Assembly: GCF_000801955.1 (NCBI RefSeq)
Contig: NZ_JSZO01000008.1
Coordinates: forward strand, 1 to 64,000
Length of the DNA stretch: 64,000 bases
Reading direction: 5' to 3'
Source of the DNA: Ralstonia sp. A12
GTDB taxonomy: Bacteria; Pseudomonadota; Gammaproteobacteria; Burkholderiales; Burkholderiaceae
The position numbers and the translations under genes are program-made. The notes under the pieces were generated by a model that did no database searches, was not told the origin of the DNA, and saw nothing but the letters and a program-made list of their open reading frames with translations. Every line of letters starts with the position of its first letter. Position 1 is the first letter of the stretch. Positions 38,219-47,018 of the stretch are shown piece after piece.

Positions 38219-39790
38219 ATGCCTCTTCAGTTCGCAGACCGCCAAACTTTCGCGCCCCGCGCGGCGCAACGCCTGCTGGCACTGGTGCCGGCGCTGATGC
38301 TCGGTGCCGCCGGCCTGGCCGGCGCCGCGGAACTCTCCGTGGCAGACGCCGAACATCATGCCCAGGCGACCTATCGCGAGTACTTCGAGCTGCTGTCGCT
38401 GCCCAATGACGCCATCGTTCCGGAAGACGTCCGCAAGAATGTCGATTGGCTGGAGCAGGCGTTCCGCAAGCGCGGCTTCACGACAAAGCAGTTGGCCAAC
38501 AACGGCAAGCCGATGCTGTATGCCGAGCTGCCCAACCCGGATGCCGCGCGCAAGACGGTGCTGTTCTATATGCACCTCGACGGCCAGCCGGTGATCCCCA
38601 CGCAGTGGGCGCAGAAGAGCCCGTGGACACCAGTGCTCAAACGCAAGACGGCGCAGGGTAGCTGGGAAGAGATCGACTCGGCCCAGCTCTTCAGCGGCCC
38701 GCTGGACCCGGAATGGCGCGTGTTCGGCCGCTCGTCGGCTGACGACAAGGGCCCGATCATGATGATGCTGGCCGCTATCGACGCGCTGAAGGCCGGTGGT
38801 AACCAGCCGGCCGTCAACGTCAAGGTCATCCTCGACAGCGAAGAAGAGAAGGGCTCGCCCTCCATCAGCAAGGTGATGCAGGCAAACCGCGAACTGCTGC
38901 GCACCGATGCCATCGTGATCCACGACGGCCCCATGCATGCGAGCAATCTGCCGACGCTGATCTTCGGCAACCGCGGCGTCGCCGAGGCCAGGCTCACCGT
39001 GTATGGCGGCAAGGTGCCGCTGCACAGCGGGCACTACGGCAACTACGCCCGCAACCCGGCGCAGCAGATGGCCAGCCTGCTGGCATCGATGAAGAACGAT
39101 CAGGGCCGCGTGACCGTGCCGGGCTACTACGACCACGTGAAGATCAGCGAGGCCGACCGCAAGATCATGGCGGCCGTGCCTGACGATGAGGCTGCGCTCA
39201 ACAAGCGCCTGGGCATTGCGCATGCCGACAAGGTCGGCGCCAACTACCAGGAAGCGATGCAGTACCCCTCGTTGAACGTGCGCGGCATGGCGTCCGCAGC
39301 CATCGGCGACAAGGTGGCGAACATCGTGCCCGACAAGGCTGTCGCCGAGATGGATCTGCGGACCACGCCAGACTCCAGCGCGGCCTACCTCGGCAAGCAG
39401 ATCGAGCAGTACATCGTTCGCCAGGGCTATCACCTTGTGAAGGACGCGCCGACCGACGAAGAACGTAGCCGCTACGACAAGCTCGCCAGCTTCTCGTATC
39501 AGAGCGAAGGTGCTGACGCTGCCGGCTCACCGATCGACTCGGCAGTAGGCAAATGGGCCTATCAGTCGCTGACCGACAGCTTTGGCACCAGCCCTGCGCC
39601 GGTGCGCATCCGCATGATGGGCGGGACGGTGCCCACCGCAGAAATCGTGGGCGTGCTGCAGGTGCCGTTTGCGATCATTCCGCTGGTGAACGCCGATAAC
39701 AACCAGCACGCCGCCAACGAGAACCTGCGGATGGGCAACTACGTAAGCGGCGTGCGCACGATCTACAGCCTGCTGACCCACCCGCTTTGA
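38219..39790 (+). CDS. Exported M20-family metallopeptidase
   Basis: The 523-residue protein has a signal peptide (ALMLGAAGLAGAAE near 22-36) and the M20/M28-like fold. Metal ligands and catalytic residues can be placed in MHLDGQP, SADDKGP, DSEEEKGSPS and the C-terminal NADNNQHAANEN. It is probably a periplasmic dipeptidase or carboxypeptidase. The start at 38219 was chosen for the signal peptide; an in-frame ATG at 38174, preceded by AAAGGT, would add 15 residues. It is divergent from a LysR gene. Confidence 0.87.
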   Translation: MPLQFADRQTFAPRAAQRLLALVPALMLGAAGLAGAAELSVADAEHHAQATYREYFELLSLPNDAIVPEDVRKNVDWLEQAFRKRGFTTKQLANNGKPMLYAELPNPDAARKTVLFYMHLDGQPVIPTQWAQKSPWTPVLKRKTAQGSWEEIDSAQLFSGPLDPEWRVFGRSSADDKGPIMMMLAAIDALKAGGNQPAVNVKVILDSEEEKGSPSISKVMQANRELLRTDAIVIHDGPMHASNLPTLIFGNRGVAEARLTVYGGKVPLHSGHYGNYARNPAQQMASLLASMKNDQGRVTVPGYYDHVKISEADRKIMAAVPDDEAALNKRLGIAHADKVGANYQEAMQYPSLNVRGMASAAIGDKVANIVPDKAVAEMDLRTTPDSSAAYLGKQIEQYIVRQGYHLVKDAPTDEERSRYDKLASFSYQSEGADAAGSPIDSAVGKWAYQSLTDSFGTSPAPVRIRMMGGTVPTAEIVGVLQVPFAIIPLVNADNNQHAANENLRMGNYVSGVRTIYSLLTHPL

Positions 39791-39813
39791 TGCTGGATGG
39801 CCAGGCACGCCCG

Positions 39814-41334
39814 CTAGGCCGCACGAAACAGCCCATGCAAGCCGAGCGGCGCCACGCCGTTCAGGCTTGCCACGGCCATCGGCCCTGCCGACAGGTTGCG
39901 CGCATCGAACGCCGTCAGCTTGGTGCAGCCGGCATCCACATCGAACACTGTGCCGATCAGCCACCCCTCGCCTTCACGCGCGCTGGCCGAGGCCGGTACG
40001 AACAGATGTTCCTCCACCATCACGTGCTGCGCGAAGCGGTACTGCTGCACCTGCCCTGAATCCGTATCGAAGCGCAGGATCGTGTCGAACCCGTGCAGTG
40101 CCTGCCCGTTGCCGGTTGGCGCCGTGCGGGCCACGGTAAACAACGCACGATGGCGCAATGCCGTGCGGCGCGGGTCGATCTTCGGAAACTCCGCCACGTG
40201 CTCGGTCACCGCCTGATCGGCACGACCCGTGCGCAGGTTCAGATGCAGTTGCGTCAAGCGCGCGCCGGGTGCCGGGCGGATCTGCCCGCGCATCAGCTCA
40301 CGCAGCGTGGTAGTGACGATGGTGGCGTCGTCCGAGCGTACGTAGTCGAGGTGGATTTCCTGCCCATCCGGTGACGACCACGCATTGCCGAGGTGAAACA
40401 CGAAGCCAGCCGGCAATTGCAACCAGCGCATGCGCGTGACGTCGTTCTTGTCGAGCACCAGCACACGCATCCCCAGCTCGGGCCGCCACACGTGCGCGTC
40501 AAGGAAGGACATGCCGGCACGCGAACGCTCCACGTCATAGATGAACGACGGTAGCAGGAACACCAGATGGTGCTGCGTCACGGCAAAGTCATGCACCATC
40601 GCCACGTCGGGCACCTTGACGGATTGCACGCGCTTGAGCGCACCATCTGCGCCCACGCAGTACACCGTCAGCAAACCCGCCGCGCTGCTCACGCCAAAGT
40701 TCCACAGCGTGCCATCGGGCTCCACCTTGGGGTGGGCGGAGAACGGCATGCCTTTGTAGTCGTCGCGCCAGGTCTGCACGCCCAGCGTGCGCAGTGAATC
40801 CGGATCGACGCGCGTGGCCGAGCCGCCCTCCCACAGCGCAAGCATCTCGTCGCCGTGCATCACGAGGCTGGTGTTGGCCACGTTGATGCTGTCGGGCGTG
40901 CTGACCGGCTCCATATCGGGGTTGGCGGTACCGAAGGTTGCACGCAGCGGTTTGCCGGCGGCGGTGTCGGCGACGAACTTGTCGGTGCGTACGAATACGC
41001 CGCAGTGCGTGACACCCTGTTCGCTGATGTCGTAGCGCTGGATCATGCCGTCGCCGTCGAACAGATGGTGGTAGCGCATGCTGCCAATCTCATGCCGCGC
41101 AGGGCCGTTGCGGTAAAACGCGCCGCGCAGCGCGGGCGGGAACGTGCCCTCCACCTTGAGCGCGCTGGTTGGCATGTCCGCACCGGCGCCCTGGTAGCCC
41201 GCCAGCCACGGATACTGCATACGGGCGGCAGCAAACCCTGCAGCCCATGGGTCCGCGCTGGCCGCCATCACGTCTTGCAGCGTCAGGCCAAACGGTGCGG
41301 CACCCAATGCCGCGAGGAAGGATCGGCGTTGCAT
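39814..41334 (-). CDS. Carotenoid/apocarotenoid oxygenase family protein (RPE65-like)
   Basis: The 506-residue exported enzyme has a Tat-like start (MQRRSFLAALGAAP) and the seven-bladed propeller of carotenoid cleavage oxygenases. The four Fe(II) His ligands can be placed in FSAHPKVE, MVHDFAV, FVFHLGNAW and the C-terminal GLHGLF. Substrates of this family include carotenoids, apocarotenoids and stilbenes; no carotenoid genes lie in the window, so a stilbene or lignin-like substrate is equally possible. It starts 22 bases after the DUF2141 gene and is co-transcribed with it. Confidence 0.9.
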   Translation of the reverse strand: MQRRSFLAALGAAPFGLTLQDVMAASADPWAAGFAAARMQYPWLAGYQGAGADMPTSALKVEGTFPPALRGAFYRNGPARHEIGSMRYHHLFDGDGMIQRYDISEQGVTHCGVFVRTDKFVADTAAGKPLRATFGTANPDMEPVSTPDSINVANTSLVMHGDEMLALWEGGSATRVDPDSLRTLGVQTWRDDYKGMPFSAHPKVEPDGTLWNFGVSSAAGLLTVYCVGADGALKRVQSVKVPDVAMVHDFAVTQHHLVFLLPSFIYDVERSRAGMSFLDAHVWRPELGMRVLVLDKNDVTRMRWLQLPAGFVFHLGNAWSSPDGQEIHLDYVRSDDATIVTTTLRELMRGQIRPAPGARLTQLHLNLRTGRADQAVTEHVAEFPKIDPRRTALRHRALFTVARTAPTGNGQALHGFDTILRFDTDSGQVQQYRFAQHVMVEEHLFVPASASAREGEGWLIGTVFDVDAGCTKLTAFDARNLSAGPMAVASLNGVAPLGLHGLFRAA

Positions 41335-41355
41335 GGCAGGCCTCCGGATCAATGG

Positions 41356-41805
41356 TCAGTGCAGATGGATGGTCACGCGCTGATCGGCTTGCACGTCGAT
41401 CGCCGCATCGTCAAAGGACGGCGCGCCGAAGCGGCCTTTTGCATCGCGGCTGAAGCCGTAGGGCTCGACAGGAATACCGGCCGGATTGGTGCCGAGCTTG
41501 CCGTCGTTGTTGACGTCATGAAACACCGACAGCGCATAGCGTCCCGCCGGCAAGTCGGGATAGACAAAGGTGACGCTATTGCCCGACACGCTGTCGAGCG
41601 CGGCAATGTCTGCGCGCACGGCAGCATCGGGCTTGAGCCAACCGGTGGCATCACGAAACACTGCGGCGCGCACCGCGCCCTGGCGGCCCTGCGCGCCTTC
41701 AATAACAACCGTCAGCGTGGCGGCGGACGCGCCAGCCGCGGCCAGCATCAGTACCAGCGCGACGCCCGCGCGGGACACCAGCGGCGTTGAGAACACTGCA
41801 GTCAT
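41356..41805 (-). CDS. DUF2141 secreted protein
   Basis: The 149-residue protein has a signal peptide (cleavage near AGASAA, residue 29) and a DUF2141 beta-rich fold: GAVRAAVF, DLPAGRYALSVFHDVNNDGKLGTN and IPVEPYGFSRDA. The family's function is unknown; DVNNDGKLG could bind calcium. It is the first gene of a two-gene operon with the carotenoid oxygenase, so it may assist that enzyme in the periplasm. Confidence 0.88.
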   Translation of the reverse strand: MTAVFSTPLVSRAGVALVLMLAAAGASAATLTVVIEGAQGRQGAVRAAVFRDATGWLKPDAAVRADIAALDSVSGNSVTFVYPDLPAGRYALSVFHDVNNDGKLGTNPAGIPVEPYGFSRDAKGRFGAPSFDDAAIDVQADQRVTIHLH

Positions 41806-41993
41806 GGGAATCTCCTGAATTGGCGTGGCCGGATAGGGTTCCGGCGGTCAGGAGGCAGTCTAGGCAGGGGCCTTGGGGGCGTCGCCCACGGTGCGACGAA
41901 AGGCAGGCTGCGGGGTGCAAACGGTCGCCTGCATGCGATGAACGGGTCACGCCGTGGAGCAGACGCTGCCCGAAAAGCGCAGGCACCCGCACA

Positions 41994-42020
41994 GAAAAAC
42001 GCCCGCTGCGTGGCGGGCGT
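41994..42020 (-). terminator. Intrinsic terminator after the gene at 42024
   Basis: ACGCCCGC (41999-42006) pairs with GCGGGCGT (42013-42020) over a TGCGTG loop, followed on the minus strand by TTTT (complement of 41995-41998). It closes the small gene that stops at 42024. Confidence 0.85.
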
Positions 42021-42023
42021 TCT

Positions 42024-42248
42024 TTAATGCGACGACAGGCTGGAGAGGCGGTGCTCGGCCAGCAATACGCTGGCGCTCACGGCAAGCTGGGCAGAGATGA
42101 ATCCCTCTGGCATCTCAACGTCCTCCCAGTCACACACGACATGGCCTGCGCGGCAGACCTGGAAACGCGCGGTCCATCGGCGGTCGTCACGCTGCAGTGA
42201 ATCAACGAAGATCACGTGCGCGCCGTGTGTCACTTCCTGAATCGGCAT
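42024..42248 (-). CDS. Small hypothetical protein
   Basis: The 74-residue product is not recognised. It begins MPIQEVTHGAHVIFVDS after a GGGGGA ribosome site. It is mainly beta-strand, with one Cys pair (VCRAGHVVCDWEDVE) and a helical end. It lies 120 bases downstream of the dioxygenase-like gene on the same strand and has its own terminator. A start at 42371 was rejected because the extension lacks a ribosome site and coding character. Confidence 0.72.
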   Translation of the reverse strand: MPIQEVTHGAHVIFVDSLQRDDRRWTARFQVCRAGHVVCDWEDVEMPEGFISAQLAVSASVLLAEHRLSSLSSH

Positions 42249-42367
42249 GGTGTTTCCCCCGTTCTGGTCTTTGGAAGTCCACCTTAGCAAAGGCCCGTGA
42301 CACAAATCTGTCCGCCGCACACCTACAAACGGGGGAAGGCAAACGTTGAACGCTCCCCCACTTCGCC

Positions 42368-43171
42368 TCAACCGACCAGCGGATCAGGCCGCGCCGAAGA
42401 CCGCGTGCCCGGCATCGGGTGATTGTCAGGGCCGTAGTACGTAAAGACGGCAGAGAACTTGACCACACCAGTCTGATTGGCCCGCGCCGCGTGGAAGGTG
42501 TTGCAGTGGAAGAGCAGCACGTCACCAGGCAGCAGCGGCACGGGGCGGGCAGTGTCGATCAGCTCGCGGTTCTCGGGCAGGTCCTGGCGCAGAAAGAGCT
42601 TGGCGTCGAAACGGTCGGCGGGCAGTTCGACCTTGTGGCTGCCGGGGATGACCCACAGGCAACCGTTGTCGACGGTCTCTTCCACCAGTGCCAGCCATGA
42701 GGACACCAGCGCATTGCGCGCAAACGACCAGTAGCGGCTGTCGCGATGCCAATTGGTGGCCGTGCCAAAGGCCGGATGCTTGGTCATCACGCAGTTGTGG
42801 TGCGCAAGCGAGAGGTGTACCGGGCTGCCGATCAGCTGCGCGATCGGCCCGGCAACACGCGCATCGCGTGCCCATTCTGTGTAAGGTGTGCCGCGCGAAT
42901 CCGCATCGAGCAGTCGGCGTACGGTCTGGCCGCCTTCCGCCTCGCGCGAGGAGGGTGCCCCGGCGTAGCCGACGTCGGTTTCCAGTTCCACGGGCGGGAT
43001 GGCGCGCTCCAGCGCGTCCTTGGCAGCCGCCAGCAAGGTGGCGCACTCATGCTGACTGGCCAGACCCCGCAGTACGAGGTAGCCGTGCTCGTTGAAAAAG
43101 GCCTGTTGCTCAGTGGAAAGCGAATGCGCGGAGGTGGGCGCTGGTGCGCGCGTGTCGACAGACGCGGTCAT
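42368..43171 (-). CDS. Phytanoyl-CoA dioxygenase (PhyH) family protein
   Basis: The 267-residue Fe(II)/2-oxoglutarate oxygenase has the iron facial triad His142 and Asp144 in NWHRDSRYW, with the distal His in the FHCNTFHAARAN segment (222-227). ETVDNGCLWVIPGSHK is the usual strand between them. PhyH members hydroxylate small molecules such as natural products, lipids or amino acids; the substrate cannot be read here. No pathway partner is adjacent. Confidence 0.87.
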   Translation of the reverse strand: MTASVDTRAPAPTSAHSLSTEQQAFFNEHGYLVLRGLASQHECATLLAAAKDALERAIPPVELETDVGYAGAPSSREAEGGQTVRRLLDADSRGTPYTEWARDARVAGPIAQLIGSPVHLSLAHHNCVMTKHPAFGTATNWHRDSRYWSFARNALVSSWLALVEETVDNGCLWVIPGSHKVELPADRFDAKLFLRQDLPENRELIDTARPVPLLPGDVLLFHCNTFHAARANQTGVVKFSAVFTYYGPDNHPMPGTRSSARPDPLVG

Positions 43172-43305
43172 GGCGGGAGAATCGTACGGAGACGGCGAAA
43201 GAGAAAGAGTGTAGCGCGCCGCCGCACTACCCGCTGACCAACCCGCACACCGCCCTGCCCTGGATCAAATGTTGTGCGGGTCGACCTAGCCGCGCTTTCC
43301 GCGCT

Positions 43306-44313
43306 TTACCAGAAGGCCTGTTGGCCCGAGAGACGAAAATACTTTGCGATCACCATCAAACCGAGCAAGCGCTCCTGATCGCGATTCAGGAATTGCGCCA
43401 CCCACTGATTGGCATTGCGCACGATCGCCAATGCATCCCCTGGGAATTCTTGGTAATGCGCCATTTTTTCCTGGAGATCAGAGTAATCATCTTTCAGCAG
43501 AACGTAGTGAACGTCAGGAATCAGCCGCCCCTCCATGAACCACGTCTCATACCTCGGCCGCCGCATGAAGCACAGCGAATTGGACGACATGATCCATTTC
43601 AGGTTGGTGGCAACATCATTCCCCTCAACGCTGACGATGAACTTGTATTGCAGTTGCTCGGCAATGGTCATGGGCGCTTTGTAGGCGGCTTTTCCCAGCT
43701 CGGATTTTCGCGTATCGCCGATGTTGACGTGGGGCAAATCGTGGCACCGCTCGACAAACGCCTTGCGATGCTCCTGATGGCACGGACCCCGGAAAACGGC
43801 CATCGGCTTCTTATCGGCAAAATCAATCGTGTCGCCGGCAAGCGCAAAATGCCGAATCGCATCGAGCTTCAACAAGATGCCGTTATGCGCAGTGCTCTTG
43901 ATCGGACGGCTTTTGACGAAAGCCGGCACCTTCGGCTCGGCGGTCACGTCTCCGCAATCGTAGTCAAAGTTGTAGCCCGGACCGAAATAGTCCATCAGAT
44001 CAACAAGATCGTAGAAGTACGTGCTACCGATTTGACGTTCCTTGTCCACAACGGTGCTCGTTGAGGATTTCAACAGGAACTTGGAATACTCGATTGCATT
44101 GCCACTCGGATCGAACGCTTCCGAGATCGAGTTGTAGTAGCTCAGTCGGGTGAATACGTCCTGCAGGCCATCGCGATTGCCGTTTTTCTTCAGGAGCGTC
44201 TCAGCCCGGCCATTTTTCGTGGCGCGTGCAAGAAAATGGCTGGAGGCATTCGAAAAGTAGTACCAGAACTTTCTTGCGGAGACCCTACTCAGGCGATATT
44301 TGAGATGACGCAT
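43306..44313 (-). CDS. Glycosyltransferase family 90-like protein
   Basis: The 335-residue cytosolic protein has features of GT90 (CAP10/LPS-modifying) transferases: KPMAVFRGPCHQEHR near 176, and EQLQYKFIVSVEGNDVATNLKWIMSSNSLCFM near 225-255, where the sugar-nucleotide site lies, followed by YETWFMEGRLIPDVHY. It would attach a sugar, perhaps xylose, to a surface polysaccharide or LPS. Base use is poorer in GC than its neighbours and no other cell-surface gene is adjacent. That suggests horizontal transfer. Confidence 0.8.
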   Translation of the reverse strand: MRHLKYRLSRVSARKFWYYFSNASSHFLARATKNGRAETLLKKNGNRDGLQDVFTRLSYYNSISEAFDPSGNAIEYSKFLLKSSTSTVVDKERQIGSTYFYDLVDLMDYFGPGYNFDYDCGDVTAEPKVPAFVKSRPIKSTAHNGILLKLDAIRHFALAGDTIDFADKKPMAVFRGPCHQEHRKAFVERCHDLPHVNIGDTRKSELGKAAYKAPMTIAEQLQYKFIVSVEGNDVATNLKWIMSSNSLCFMRRPRYETWFMEGRLIPDVHYVLLKDDYSDLQEKMAHYQEFPGDALAIVRNANQWVAQFLNRDQERLLGLMVIAKYFRLSGQQAFW

Positions 44314-44743
44314 GAATCAAACAAGATGTCGCGGAAATTGATGCCAAGGATGGAGCGCTCCGACACGCTTCCTCAAAGAGTGCGATGCGAGGATGTTGTT
44401 TTTTGAACGGAAGTCGCTGGCCCACACACGATTATAAGTGGCGCATTAACCACTTTCTTGAGTTCTATGGACGCTCCGCGCCGCCAAGCGCGCTTCCCTT
44501 CTTCAGGCAGCGCTTTGACCCCGATTACCACTCGCATCTGCGGCGGGCCTCACTCTACCGTAAGTCGCTTGCGGCGATTCTGTTTCTTAGTGTGAATTCG
44601 CCGACTTCGGCGCCGGGCCTGCCCACGGTCAACTAACCGTTGTCATGGCGTCACACTTCTCGGCCAACACGGGCCGCACCAATCACATGAGCAATGCCGG
44701 CCCGTGCTCCACTTACCGGTCGCGCTGAAAACATCAACCGGCG
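44314..44743. other. Low-GC intergenic region beside the GT90 gene
   Basis: These 430 bases hold no gene I accept. A plus-strand frame of 83 codons (44385-44636) has no ribosome site and no recognisable protein. AAGTGG/CCACTT near 44434-44453 is a weak hairpin. The base composition matches the GT90 gene, so the whole 43.3-44.7 kb segment may have been acquired together. Confidence 0.5.
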
Positions 44744-46164
44744 CTAGACAACCGCATCAGCCGCAGCAATCGGATGCGGCAGATAAATGGAGAAGCGCGT
44801 GCGGCCATCGACACGCGCCACGGTAATGGTGCCGCCGTGCGCCACGACAATCGCTTTGGTAATGGCCAAGCCCAGGCCCGCGCTTTCCGACTCAGGCCGC
44901 GCGCGTGACCTGTCTGCGCGAAAGAAGCGCTCAAAGATGAACGGCAGGAACTGCGGCGCGATTTCGTTGCCGTCGTTGTCCACGGCAATCGTCACGCCCT
45001 CGCGCGCATCGCTGACCGAAACGACCACCTGGCCGCTGCGTGGGGTATGCCGGATCGCGTTGGACAACAGATTGCTCAGCGCGCGACGCAGCATGAGCCG
45101 GTCGCCCGTCACGTGGCCGTCGCCGTGCAGATCAAGCTGGACGGCCTTGTCTTCGGCCAGCGCGTCATAGAACTCGAACAGCGCGCGGATCTCGTCGTCG
45201 ATGTGGATGGCCTCGGCATTCGGCAGCGTCAGGCTGTGCTCCATCTTGGCGAGGTAGAGCATGTCGGAGACCATCCGCGCCAGACGCTGCAGCTCCTCCG
45301 CGTTTGAGGTCAGCACATCGCGATACTGGGTGCTTGCGCGCGGCTGGGCGAGTACGACCTCGGTTTGCGTAAGCAGGTTGGTGATGGGTGTGCGCAGTTC
45401 GTGTGCGATATCGGTGGAAAAGTCCGACAACCGGCGGAAATCGTTCTGCAGCCGTTCGAGCATGGCGTTCAGGGTAACGGCCAGATCGGCAACCTCAACC
45501 GGCACGGACGCAACCGGCATGCGCTCGTCAAGTTTGTCAGCCGTCACCGTGCGCGCACGCGAGGCCATGGTGCGCAGCGGCGCCAGACCCCGACGCGCGG
45601 CCCACCATCCGAACAGGCCGGTCGCCAGCGCCGCCACGGCAATGTAGAACGCCAACGTGCCCCGGAACGTATGCAGGAAGTGCGCGTGGATGTCGGTATT
45701 GATGCCAAGCAGGAGATCCAGCGCGCCAGACGATCCATCGTGCAGCGGGATGCTCGCGTGCATGCCCCGGTACTGCTGGCCAGCTTGCTCCCAGACCAGC
45801 GCGTCGTTGTTGTGACGTGGCGCCATCAATGCCTGCGTTGCGGCCTGGAAATCGAAGTCCTTGGTCGCGTACAGAATGTTGCCGTCTGGCCCCTGGATGC
45901 GCGCAACAAGGTCCGTGCGATGCACGAGCGCTTCGCGGATGCGCTCCGGCACCTGCGGGGCGGGGTTCGACTCAGCGATCTTCTGGATGACGCTGACGTT
46001 CTCGCGCAATGCGGTGTAGTCCTCCACCGCAAAGTGGTGGTCCATGGCCAGCGCAATCACCACGCCCAGGCCGAGCAGGACGGCGGTCGAGCACAGCGCG
46101 AAATACGCCGTCAGCCGCGTGGTCAGGGAAAGCTGCCCCCGAACTTGCCCCCGATTTTGTTCCA

Positions 46165-46165
<1 letters not shown>
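44744..46165 (-). CDS. copS: Copper-responsive sensor histidine kinase
   Basis: The 473-residue inner-membrane kinase follows the CopS/CusS plan: helix near 17-40, a periplasmic sensor loop to about 160, a second helix (about 165-187), HAMP, H-box DIAHELRTPI, N-box SNLLSNAIRHTP, then DNDGNEI and ESAGLGLAI. It senses periplasmic copper and phosphorylates CopR. The ATG at 46165 overlaps the copR stop (TGATG), so the pair is coupled. It is divergent, with copR, from the copABCD genes. Confidence 0.92.
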
Positions 46166-46851
<686 letters not shown>

Positions 46852-46940
46852 ATCGCACCCAAATCACATGCCACGCGCTGTGGTTTATCCATGGGCGGTA
46901 GAGTACCCCGCCCGAGGCAACCTGACGCGAACATGACCGA

Positions 46941-47004
46941 TTTGTAATGTGTTGGTCAGGTCTGGGTAGCCCGCACCTAAGTAACCTGCACCGGACATTA
47001 CAAA
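46941..47004. promoter_or_regulatory. Inverted repeat in the copR-copA region
   Basis: TTTGTAATGT (46941-46950) and ACATTACAAA (46995-47004) are perfect complements 44 bases apart. They have the TTGTAAT core of CopR/CusR-type boxes. The second copy touches the copA ribosome site (AAAAGGAAA at 47001-47009). It may be a regulator site or, if transcribed together, a hairpin that hides that ribosome site. Confidence 0.5.
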
Positions 47005-47018
47005 AGGAAAACCCGACC

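Noticed and set aside
44385-44636. 83-codon plus-strand frame near the GT90 gene
   Set aside because: No ribosome site, no recognisable protein and lower-quality codon use.
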